Positions 44,305 through 54,900 of a DNA stretch of 64,000 bases are shown one piece after another. Each line of letters opens with the position of its first letter. The stretch's first letter is position 1. Source of the stretch: Gliomastix tumulicola (lineage: Eukaryota > Ascomycota > Sordariomycetes > Hypocreales > Bionectriaceae); NCBI GenBank assembly GCA_001599755.1, contig BCHX01000004.1, forward strand, positions 1-64,000. Reading direction: 5' to 3'. The notes under the pieces were generated by a model. That model saw nothing but the letters and a program-made list of their open reading frames with translations, ran no database searches and was not told the origin of the DNA. Made by a program: the position numbers and the translations under genes.

Positions 44305-46189
44305 TTAGGGGTGTGCCCTGGCTTTGAATCGAAGATGGGGGCCATCCTTGATAGCCGTAATATGATCTCGGGTCACAAAAAAGTCGGCCGTGTCATCTTC
44401 ATCTGCCTTTTCGAAGTCGAACGCAAAAAGAACATGAGCCATGGTTAGCACCAGTTCTGTCAATGCGAGACTCTTGCCGATACAGCTCCGGGGGCCAACA
44501 GAGAATGGCGCGAATGCAGGATTGGAGACGTCCTGGTCGGTGAAGCGCTCAGGGATGAAGCGAGATGGATCAGGGAAGTGCGCTGGATTGTGATGTACAG
44601 CAAAGAGTCCAGTGCCGACATCGTAGCCTTCGGGGATGAAGTGGCCGTCAACGCGAATGCCTCCTTTGAGAACTTGTCGCCACAGGGCGCTGCCTGCTGG
44701 GGGACACAGACGCAGAGCCTCATCGATGCATGCCCTGAGATAGGTGCAGCCGTTGAGCGTAGCGCCCATCTGGATCTCATCTGGCGAACTGAAAGCATCC
44801 CGGACTTCAGACACTACTCGCTTGTACGCTTCCGGGTTACGACTTAGGTAGAAAAAGAGTGCGGCGAGAGCAGTAGAGGTAGTATCGGAGCCTAAAAGCG
44901 CGTTAGCAATTGAGATGGTCCGAGAGGAAGATGGGCTACCATACCAGCAACGATCAGGGTCGCGGCTTCAGCGCCGAGTTGATGCATCCCAAAGCCTTCA
45001 TTGTTCTCGTCTTTGGCATTGGCGATCGCGGCAAAAATGTCTCGGCACGTCTGTTGCTTGCCCAGTGCGAGCCTATCCCCTAGGACGGTTTGAATAAACC
45101 CGATGAAGCGGTTACGGGATTTGATGGCATCTGGGAACAGGTACTTGTCGAGCCCCAGGAAGCCCTTCCAGTCGGGGATTTGGAACAGTACACTGACTCT
45201 GACGTTGGACTCCGAAATGGCATCTGGAACCCAACGGTACTTGGAGTCTGTCAGGGCATCTCGCTTGCTGCTAAAGATGACAGATGACATGATGTCGATG
45301 GCCAGATAGTCGCCTAGTAGAGAACGATGGTTAGATTCATATCCTGAGAGCCAGTCGGCGAGGGAATCTCACAGAGCTTTGACATGTCTCGGGCAGGGCC
45401 CCATCCTTCCTTGCGAGTGCTTACATCTTTTTCTTCTTGAAAAGGTGTAGCACTGGCCAGAACGTGGCAGAAGTTCAGGATCTGGGAGATGACGGGCTCC
45501 TCGAGGGATCTGAGGTTGGCGTCCGAGAACCCCTGACTGATAATGCGCTTCCTCTTTCCATGCTGCTTTTTATCTCTAGCCGTGAGGATGTTGGGTGCTC
45601 GGTGCAGGAGGGCGTTGTAGGTTGTCGACTTGATAACGTTGCTGTTAAAGCCGTAAATGTCTGGGAACGATGAGCACGGCAAGTCAGCTCAAAGGGGCAA
45701 TGAGACGGAACGCAGAAATGCGCAGAGATGGGGCAACGCACCTTTGACAGCTTGGGTCGAATCGAAAAGAAGTCGATCTGGCGCATAACGCACGACACTG
45801 CCTATTTTGGAAGTGTCATTGATGGGATGCTCCAAAGGGGACAGACCTGCTTTCGGTTACGTGCACCTACCGTACTTCTGATGGCATCGCCACATGTCAA
45901 TATGCACGTCCCCCTTCCAGGCGTGATATGCCGAGTAGAAACTCGACACCCTTGCCAGCCATGGGCCCGGATAGCGAGCCAAGGGATGGAAGCAGAGGCG
46001 ATAGCAGCAGACGGCGAATACCTAAAACGAGTCCGCATCAGCACCGCACTGCATCACAGACTCATGAAGCCGAAGCTGCGCCAGGACATGCACGCCGCTG
46101 CCGGGTAGGCTCACCGAGATCAACGGTACTAGCAGCACTGCCAGTGCGCCAAGGCGGGTAGAAGCTGCGAGATTCTGTAGGAGAGCCAT
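44305..46189 (-). CDS. Cytochrome P450 monooxygenase
   Basis: Six exons on the minus strand: 46189-46115, 46021-45871, 45801-45742, 45660-45373, 45313-44945 and 44891-44305 (509 aa). All introns (53-93 bp) are GT-AG and in phase. It starts with a hydrophobic ER anchor (ALAVLLVPLIS-VFAVCCYRL), then the proline-rich hinge HPLARYPGPWLARVS. The I-helix reads VAGSDTTSTALA, the ExxR motif is DEALRLCPP, the PERF segment is RFIPERFTD, and the heme loop is FSVGPRSCIGKSLA with Cys451. It converges with the FAS alpha gene 233 bp away. In 2-amino-fatty-acid pathways a P450 hydroxylates the FAS product, and that is the inferred role here. A single Arg/Lys-rich insert (KKQHGKRKR) is the normal C-helix region. 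Confidence 0.94.
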
Positions 46190-46359
46190 CGAATTCCAGT
46201 GTGCTGGCCACGGGTACGCTGTGCATACGCTGGTACGAGCTGGGTTCGCGGAAAGTCCTGTCTGCGTGGCAGCAGCACGCAATGTACGATTATTAACTAG
46301 AGCGCGGACGGCAAGGAGCAAATTTGATCGCACCATCCGATCCTTTCTCAAGTAAGACA

Positions 46360-46370
46360 ATCACGTCTTG
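46360..46370 (-). promoter_or_regulatory. 11-mer AAGACGTGATT upstream of P450
   Basis: About 170 bp before the P450 start codon on the coding strand. It is identical to the 11-mer before FAS alpha (38945-38955). It is a candidate site for a pathway-specific regulator located outside the window. Confidence 0.4.
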
Positions 46371-46789
46371 CATGTTCTAGCCTAGACAGGTCTGATCCTA
46401 GAACGATGAATAGAGTCCCTTGCGTGGGACTGCTCGATATAACGGTCTGGGCGCGCGTACGGAGGAGTATGGACGGAGTAGTACGCACACTAAACCCGGA
46501 ACCTCCTCAGCCGTTGCGCAGCCGGCGCTATCCTCGGTGGAGCGGCCAGCTCAAAGCCACCCTTCCCTAGCTCTCGAGGCGAGACATACGGCGGCCAAGA
46601 CGGTCTGAGCTTGAAGCAGCCTGCGTGATGGTGGGCCGCCGAGACGTTACCATGAATGCACGTCTGCTGTGTAGAGGAGTGAGCTGCCTTTTTGTCCCTC
46701 CCCGTCTCTGATAGGTGATGGAGGGATGTATGGATGGATGGATGGAGGGAGGGATGGGTGCCTAACTTGGCTGTTGTCTGACAGTCACA

Positions 46790-46805
46790 CCCCCCCCCCC
46801 CCCCC
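46790..46805. repeat. C16 homopolymer
   Basis: Sixteen consecutive C residues, followed by a second C6 run at 46811. A likely length-polymorphic or error-prone site. Confidence 0.9.
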
Positions 46806-48151
46806 TTCACCCCCCCTGCAGCATGGCCGCTGGACAGCTGAAGAATTTTCCATGCACTGCTGACGGCATTGATACAACGGACGGCCAGTCACGTAGGCGA
46901 CCAGCAGGCGACCAGCAGGCGACCAGCAAGCGACCCGGCTAAACGGCTCTAACCGTAACGAGAAACGTCCATTATGGACTGACTGAACGGCTTGGGGTTC
47001 ACCGTAATTTGTCTGATGTAATGAATCTCACACCGGCAATTTAATCACGATCTACAGTACCGGAGGCAGTCGGCAAAGCAACCTCCGCCGTAGGTGCCAG
47101 TGTGGATGTCGATGCAGCCCGTGCCAACTTTTCCAGCTTTTTGCTTTTTGCCTCTGGCTCGTGTTTGGCTGGCTCATAATACTGCCGTCATCACTCTGGG
47201 ACGGAGGGGATGGATCCTGGTTGCCTCCAGCGACATCGTGACCTGAGTGTCAGGGTTGGATTGGCGGAAAGAGGCCAGCCACCGACTGACTAGGAGCTTG
47301 CACATTTCGTACGCAGCAGGACGACCCGCCAATAGCGCTGAGCGGCGGCGCACAGACGCAGTGCAACGGAGCCCGTTGAGACTCGTCCAGCGAATGAGCA
47401 GCGAGAGAGTGCGCTAGCCAGCTGGCGAGGCGTCGCCAGGGATTCCATGGCGGCCGGGATTTGGGGAGTGGACACGGCACGCACCGCATCGGGGGGGAGA
47501 TGGTCAATCAGGGGAGGGGGGCCACGAGCCCATTTTGTCGGCTACCGCTGCTTCACACACACACACACACTTACCCGCGTCTGAATCCGTTCGCCTCGGA
47601 GAGGGCAACGCTTCTGGAGGCTTCTTTCCTGGCACACGGGCCCAGCCCGCCCACGTTCCCAAGCCGCGCCCTCTCGACGCTCGCTCCTACCGAGCTACCT
47701 CTATCCGACGCACTATTGACTCTGGTGCCGTCCTTGCAGCTTTTAGCCAAAGTTAACCTGTCTCAGCTGCACCGCTTTGGAAAGGGCTCGCAGTTCTCCA
47801 TCACTCAGGCCTTGGCGATCGCCTCCAGGCTTTCCCGATCAGTACAAGCCATGATGGGCAAGCAGAGCCACTGAGCCAGACATGCCGTGCCTAAGATTTG
47901 GCGCGCGGGTCCGCTGTGACGATCCGTCTGACTTGGTCGCCCTAGCGAGAGCTGAGCAAGATGGCAATTGCCAATTGCCAATTGCCAGCGGGCAAAAAAC
48001 CTCTTGCCCGGGGGGTGGAACCGGTCTGGCCAGCCAGCCAGCCGGCCGGCCAGGGCAAGGGTCTGAGATGGACACTGACTGACTGGCAACTGCCACTCTG
48101 GAAAGATGCTGCTCTGGACAGTTGTCCACTGCGGGCCTGTGGACACTTCAC

Positions 48152-48194
48152 TCTGCTCATTGCTCATTGCACACTGCACACTGCACACTGCACA
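48152..48194. repeat. Heptameric tandem repeat
   Basis: Two tgctcat units are followed by four tgcacac units. Non-coding. Confidence 0.8.
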
Positions 48195-48537
48195 GAACGG
48201 GCGCCTCAGTGCACTCACTGCCTGAGAGACATGATTTACAGCGCTCGCTAGCTCTAGGGCGCGGACCAAGCCCACACGGATATGCAAGGATCAGACACAC
48301 ATACAAAGTAGTTTAATATGATGTGTGATTAACGAGGAATACCTAGACTCTGGAGCCCAGCGTGGTGCGATCGCCGATTACTCCGGTCATTTTAGCTGCT
48401 GGTGCATGAAGCTTGCTAGGATGTTCATTTTTCATTCCCACCGTGCCTGTGCCTAGGACCCAAAAAAAACCAGAACGCCGAGTGAGACCTGACTACATAT
48501 CACTAATCAATTGAAAAAAAGAAAATGCCGTAAAAAG

Positions 48538-48595
48538 GAGGTAGAAGAAGAAGAAGAAGAGGAAGAAAAAAAAGAAAAAAAGAAAAAAAAGACAA
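48538..48595. repeat. Purine-rich GAA/A tract
   Basis: Strand-asymmetric tract of GAA triplets passing into A-rich runs. No coding value in either strand. Confidence 0.85.
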
Positions 48596-48917
48596 TGGAG
48601 GGGGGATAGAAGGCGGGTAACACAGACCTGGAAATGAAGAAAAAAGAAATTAAAGAGAACCAAAGAGCAAGGGAGAAAAAGGGCAGGAAAAACAGAGTCG
48701 CTTCGCTTCGTGTTGCTCTGGGTCAATATTGCCCGCCGCCATCGCGCGTCGTGTCCACCACCCCCATCGAGTCCCGCCATGGGCTCCCCTCTGGATATAT
48801 GTAGTAGCTAGCATGCGTGTTCGTTGGCGTATTTCGTGTGTCAGCGTTGTGTGGTGTGGTGTGATGTGTGGTGGAAGACATGGCGTGACAGGGAAAAGTA
48901 GCGTCAATCAATCAATC

Positions 48918-49535
48918 TTAGTCAAACATGTTCCACGACGCCGTGGATGAGGTTGAGACGGACGAGGTCGCGTCGTCCGAGGTGTCTGACTTGTTGGCCT
49001 CGGTCAATCCTGCTGCCTCCCACAGCAGGCTGTATTTGCGCAGGTTGTATCGCGCCCGGAAGCGACTCCTCCAGCCCTCGCTCCATTTGGGCAGGGGCAT
49101 GTTCTGATAGCACGGCATCGAATACCAGAGCTCCGTGCCCCGCTGCCTGAGCATGTTGCCCGTCACGGAGCCCTCGCCGGCAATCAGCTCGTGCCAGAAC
49201 ACCCAGCGCACAAGCTCCTCCTCAAGCTCCTCCCACTTGGCCGGGCGATGCCTCTTGCGCTCGTCGACCAGTGACGGTGCCTCGGAGGAGGGCGGCGCCC
49301 CCTCGGCGTCCAGGGGATTGTACTTGTAGCTGAGGATCTCGCTGACGGTGCTGGAGTTGAGGTAGTAGCCATACGTCTCCTGCCACCAGGCCGAGGCGTC
49401 TGCCTGGGTCCTGGGAGTCTCCGAGTCGAAGAACCAGGCCCGAAGGGCGCGGCGCTGGGCATTGGTGATGGCCCTGCGCCGCTTGCCCTCCTTGGCCGCG
49501 GGAGAGGAGGGGAGGGAGCTGCTGCTGGGGTACAT
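48918..49535 (-). CDS. CENP-B/pogo-type HTH DNA-binding protein (stand-alone)
   Basis: ATG at 49535 gives 205 residues. Residues about 12-65 (KRRRAITNAQRRALRAWFFD ... SSTVSEILSYKY) form a psq/CENP-B N-terminal helix-turn-helix. Residues about 85-175 (RPAKWEELEEELVRWVFWHE ... ELWYSMPCYQN ... WSEGWRSRFRARYNL) match the second, Tc5/CENP-B-type HTH with its closing WxxxFRxRY helix. This is the DNA-binding half of Fot1/pogo transposases, but no DDE catalytic domain follows; the protein ends in a Ser/Thr-rich tail. I read it as a domesticated DNA-binding protein or a truncated transposase. An upstream non-ATG extension to 49568 was not used. It lies between the P450 and FAS beta genes, and a link with the cluster is unproven. 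Confidence 0.8.
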   Translation of the reverse strand: MYPSSSSLPSSPAAKEGKRRRAITNAQRRALRAWFFDSETPRTQADASAWWQETYGYYLNSSTVSEILSYKYNPLDAEGAPPSSEAPSLVDERKRHRPAKWEELEEELVRWVFWHELIAGEGSVTGNMLRQRGTELWYSMPCYQNMPLPKWSEGWRSRFRARYNLRKYSLLWEAAGLTEANKSDTSDDATSSVSTSSTASWNMFD

Positions 49536-51950
49536 GGTGATCCCTCTGTCCGGGCTCGGTTTATACACGGGTCGATCTGGTGTGTGTGTGCGCGCGCGCA
49601 GACAATTTGGGCGGAGGCGAGAGAGAGAGAGGCGCAGACAGGGTGATGTGATGTGATTGAAGCTAGTCGCCGTTGCTGCTAGTGGTAATGGTGTGCTTTC
49701 TTGGTGGTGGTGGTGGTGGTGTTGGTGATGGTGTTGGCACTGTTGGAGGGCTTGGAGCAGCAGGAAGGCGGTGCCTGGCGGGAGTAGCAGTGCTAGTGCT
49801 AGCCTGAGTCGACCCGGCCCTGAGATTCTGATAAATCTTTGGGAAGCGCCTGGGCTGCTGGGCTGCTGGGGGAGGGGGGGAGCCGTGCTAGCTATTGGTG
49901 GAAGCTGGCACTAAGAAATGGAAGAATGCTACCTCGATCCGAGTAGAAAATTTGTTCTCAAGATCGATGGGCTGGGGTGCATGAAAAGGGCACCACTGGC
50001 GCGATTGGTAGTGATCGACTCTCGTCTTCTCTGTTTCTCCTATCAAGTGGAGTACGGTCTTGGGTATCGGGATATGATCAGGGCACAGGGCTAGTATAAT
50101 TCATCTGTCATGACTCGAATCTTGGATATCGATCGGGACGCCTGCTCATATATGTGCCCACGAACAAATATCCCGACCTTGCTAAGATGTAGGGGCCCCT
50201 CATCCTCATCGCCTTGGGGGGAGGGTCCGCTTTCCAGGGGTGGACGGGAAGCAAGAGGAGGCCAGACCGGGTGGAAATGGCAAAGGCCGGCGGCCCCAGG
50301 CGACTGAAGAGAGAGAAAAAGAAAAAAAAAAAGGAAGCAAAATACAGAGGTACAAAAAAGGAACGATCGATGAGAGGGAAACGGCAGGCCGTCTGGCCGA
50401 CGTTGCCCGGTTGACCCATGTGGCACACAGGCTCTAGGCTCTCTCTCTCTCTCTCTCTCTCTCTCTACGCGCAGGCTGACGCTATTAAGCGGGCATGAAG
50501 CGTTTTTTGCCCGTCTTCCAATCAGGTTACCGGAAGTGGCAGGAGATGGATGGGTGACATTGGGCATCTCTCCATTCCCAGGAAAGCTTCTATCGGATCT
50601 CATCCCGCTGATTTTCTGATGGGCATCCTCCCAGGGTGGCCCTTGGCTGCTCGAGGATGGGGGGGGGGGGGGTCTTTTTGGATTGCAACCCTTGCCCACA
50701 ACACTCGCCCGCTTTTCGTCCTCCCTGCAGGCCGCTGTCATTGCGGTCTTACTGTGGTGTGTCATCTGTATGTATGACTAAAAATTGGCCCAGCTCGACT
50801 GAGCCCGGAGTGACAATGGAGGCTGCAACTACTGGCTGGAAGGGTGGAAAGGGGGAAAACGCCAGCCAGCCACATTTTTCATCATCGTCATGGGGCGTTT
50901 TTGCCTGTGCCTGAGTGGTACGGGCAGGCTGGATTACAGCGCGCGACCTTGCCTCGTTGAGCATCCCTGCCCTTCAGCCGCATGCACGGGCCAAAATCAA
51001 CACTTCCATTTGCCAGCTAGAACACCCGCGGGTGGCAGAAGCGGGAGAATTTATTGGTGGCAAATGCCGTGAAGCCCGTCGTCTTAGCCGACTCTGGGAT
51101 CGAATCCGTCCATGGTCCACGGGACTCTTAGCCCCGGCTTAGGGCGCCGCGCGACAGAAGAGCCTACTTACTACTCCGTAGAGGAGGGCAAGAGGGGAGG
51201 GGAGGGAGGGGAGGGGGGGGGAGAAGCAGGGTGCGTGGTTGGACGCCTCCCAAGCCCAACGTCGCGTAAATATCACACCTACGTAGAATCGATGTAATGG
51301 TACATATGGCGAGATTTGTTTGGGTCCGAGAATAGCACAGGCAGCGGCTGAGGGTGACCTCGTAATGAAAGGCACTTCACTCGGACAGGGATCCTGACTG
51401 CCCGAGACCCAGCCAAGAGCGTGCAGTCTCACACCTCGAGCGTGTCCATGGCGTTCGACGGTGGGGAAGAAACCGTTATTGTATGGGGCGCCTAGCACCG
51501 GGCGTCTTTGATCCCGGACCCTTGCTCTCGCCGACCACAGACGACTCCTTTATAGCTGCCTTGGGTAAGGCCCGTGTAATGGACTTCTGTCTGTGCACGT
51601 TGTTGCACCGCTGTGGCACGACCTGGGTACATACTCGTATCCGTAGAGTGTCTTATGCTAATCAATCTTTATGCAAGTAGTATGGCGCTGCCTGCCGCTG
51701 CCTGCCGGTAGTATTCGCCCTCCCACGCAGCAGACTCGCAGTAGACTCGCAGCAGCCACCACACACGCACGTTCTCTACAGTAGTAGTATGCATATGCGA
51801 GGCCCAAACGATCGCCGGCCTGTGTATTCTTTTTGATGCTATCCATTTGCAGGCTCACTCCACGCTGCCGCCTGAGGGTCCTTCAGATTGCCGCTGCCAG
51901 CATCTTTGGTCCGATCGTCTCAGCAGTTGCAGCTCCCTCCCTCCCTCCCA
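49536..51950. other. Long repeat-rich intergenic region upstream of FAS beta
   Basis: 2.4 kb between two divergent genes, with no convincing coding frame. It contains (TGG)n at 49701-49725, (CT)14 at 50439-50466, a G14 run at 50659-50672 and a G-rich purine tract at 51181-51230. The FAS beta promoter must lie at its right end. Confidence 0.5.
50439..50466. repeat. (CT)14 microsatellite
   Basis: Uninterrupted CT dinucleotide tract of about 28 bp in non-coding DNA. Confidence 0.9.
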
Positions 51951-54900
51951 ATGGCTCCCGATCAGGTGCTGTCCTCCAACGACAGCAGCCGGCGCTCCTC
52001 TACTCCCTGCTCGGCGAATGACGACCCAAATCAGAACATGACGCTGAGCCTCACCAATCCGGCCAGCTTCACGAATCCGACCCCCCAAAATGAGCGGGAG
52101 GACGAGGACGGCGCTCTGCCTGCGTCCACTGCGGACTCCCTGCCGCTGATCATTAATCACGGAGATCTCGAGGAGTGCATTCCGGTTCCGGTAAATGTAT
52201 ACGGCGAGGCCACAATCGTCAAGCAGGACTACCTGAAGCTGTTGACCGTCCCGGACGATGAGAAGCCCGAGACACTCCCTGCCCCGGAGTCTTCGATTGA
52301 GCTGGTCGCAGGATTCCTTGATTTTTGCATCGGCGCCGGCAGCTCGGCATATCACATTGCTCGCTTTGTTCTTGACTACTTCGAGTTCATGTACCTTGGT
52401 GCCAACGACGTGCATGTGGTCGTCTGCACTCTGCCACTCGCCGAGAGGTCCAAAGTCGCCGTCCTCCGGGCTTACCTCAGTGCGAGGTACATCATCAGAC
52501 ATTCCGTCAAGCAGCCCGCCTCGACGATATTCCGTGCTGCAGAGCAAAAGTCCATCACACTCCATGCCATCTTTGGCGGCCAGGGCCTCACCAGAACCTA
52601 CTTCGACGAGCTCAAGGGCCTGTATGATGCCTACGGAATCTACCTGGAGCAGTTCATCACGATATCCGCCAGGCAACTCAAACAGTGGTCGGCTTCGACT
52701 CAAGATGAATCATCGGAGCCTGTATCATGCCCACCCATCCATCTCATGGAATGGCTGGAGGCAGGTTCCTGCACATCTGACATTACAGACCCTGCCGTGA
52801 GCTTTCCCTTGATTGGATTGATACAACTATCACGATTCACCGTGGTGTGCCAGGCCCTCGGACTCACGCCTGGCCACTTCTGCCGTCGCTTCTCTGGATT
52901 CGCAGGTCATTCCCAGGGTATCGTCACTGCAACCGCGCTGGCCGCTTCCGATTCATGGAAAGACTTTTACGACAATGCCTCAGTAGCCCTTCGTGTCCTC
53001 GCCTCCATAGGTCTGCGTGCACGGCAGACGTATTCTCCTCCCCAGGTAAACGAAGCTGGGGTCAAGGACGCCCTCGCCCATGGAGAGGGCCACCCATCTC
53101 CGATGCTCAGCGTTCGGCACATGCCCCGAGACCGCCTGGACCTGCTAATCCGCACTCTCAACTCGCACTTGCCGGAGTATGCCAAGGTCGAGATTGCTCT
53201 GATCAACGGACCAGACACCTTCGTCGTCTCCGGTCCGCCTCCATCACTCTATGCCCTCGCCAAACGACTGAGAGCTTTGAAGGCTGCAGCGGGGGACAGC
53301 CAGACAGGCATCCCCTATTCGAGAAGAAAGCTGCCGCTGTCCCTTCAGTTCCTCCAGGTCGCCACCCCCTACCACAGCAAGTATCTCGCCTCGGCCATCG
53401 ACCGGATTCTTCTAGATGTCGAGAACCTCCAGATCCGGAGTGACGACTTGCAAATTCCTGTCTTTGGCGGACACGATGGACTTGATATCAAACATCGCGG
53501 TGCGGAATATGGCGGCAATCTTCTGCCGGCCCTGGTACGTGCCGTGACTTGTGAAGTAGTCCAGTGGGAGGAGGCGACCCGGTTCCCAGGATCGACACAC
53601 ATCATTGATTTCGGGCCTGGCGTGAGCTCTGGCATTGCCAGCCTAACGGCAGAGAACAAACGGGGTACGGGAGCTAGATTTATCGTCGCCGGCTCACTGT
53701 CGCCCAGCGGTCCCGATACCGGGTCTATGGCGGATCTCTTCACGGCCAGTAGTGAAGCCCTCGTCCCACCCCGAGACTGGCGTGTCGATTTTNCCCCGAC
53801 CCTCACGCGGACGCCGGGCCGGCAAATGATCATCAGCACCCGGCTCAGCCGATTGCTGGGGCTACCTCCATTCATCGTGGGGGGCATGACACCGACGACT
53901 ACCCATGGTGATTTCGTGGCTGCCGTGATGAACGCTGGCTATCATGCGGAACTCGCGGGTGGAGGATTCCACGACGAAAAGACGATGGAAAACACCCTTC
54001 GCCAGATCGCGGCGAGTGTTCCGCCTGGAAGGGGCATCACTATCAATCTTCTATACCTCAGCCCAGTGACACTGGCATGGCAGATCCCCCTCATACGGCG
54101 ACTGCGGTCTGAAGGTGTCAATATCGACGGCCTGACGATCGGAGGCGGTGTCCCCCAGCCAGAGGTGGTCGCAGAGTACATCGGTCTTGGGGTTCGCCAC
54201 ATCTCGTTCAAGCCAGGCTCAGAAGCATCCATCCTCGATGTGGTGGCCATTGCACGGGCGTACCCGGAGTTCCCCATCATTCTTCAATGGACAGGTGGCC
54301 GTGGTGGTGGTCATCATTCCAACGAGGACTTCCACCAGCCCCTCCTTCACACTTACAGCAAGATAAGGCTGCTGAGCAACCTCATCCTTGTCGCAGGCAG
54401 TGGTTTTGGAGACGAGAATGGACATGACACGCACCCGTACCTCACTGGATCATGGAGCGAGAAGCACGGCCATGTGGCAATGCCCATGGATGGCATTCTA
54501 TATGGCAGCCGCATGATGGTTGCGAAGGAGGCACACACAGCCGACGCTGGCAAGGAGATAATTGCATCGGCGAGTGGCACAGACGATTCACGATGGGAGG
54601 CAACCATGTCCAAGCCCGCAGGGATCGGCAGTGTCATCAGTGTCAAATCGGAAATGGGCCAACCGATACACAAATTGGCCACCCGAGGCACCTTGTTCTG
54701 GGCAGAGCTAGACCGTGACATCTTCAGCCTCCCGCCGGCCAAACGAATTTCGACACTGCAACTGAAGAAGACGTACATCATCGAACGCCTGAACCGGGAC
54801 TTCCAAAAGGTGTGGTTTGGTGTAAAAGACAAATCGCCGGCTGATCTCCATGAGATGACACACACAGACGTTGCACAGCGACTGATCAGCTTGATGTTCC

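Larger units (their letters stand above)
46190..48917. other. Long repeat-studded intergenic region
   Basis: 2.7 kb with no convincing gene. It holds a GGAT tract (46721-46757), a C16 homopolymer (46790-46805), about four 11-bp aggcgaccagc units (46895-46935), three 8-bp gccaattg units (47962-47987), heptamer tgcacac/tgctcat units (48152-48194) and a purine (GAA/A)-rich tract (48538-48595). Open frames here have no family resemblance. Confidence 0.5.

Noticed and set aside
47461..47874. 137-codon plus-strand frame
   Set aside because: Low-complexity composition in a repeat-rich intergenic region, with no motif and a non-conserved look.
47962..47987. Tandem gccaattg units as a possible CRISPR-like or origin repeat
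   Set aside because: Only three contiguous 8-bp units without spacers in a eukaryotic genome; a simple tandem repeat.
51080..51110. gggatcgaatccgtc, resembling a tRNA T-arm
   Set aside because: The T-arm consensus GGTTCGAATCC is not met, and no acceptor stem or anticodon arm can be folded around it.
51855..52703. 282-codon minus-strand frame at the FAS beta 5' end
   Set aside because: Antisense shadow of the acetyltransferase domain and its leader.
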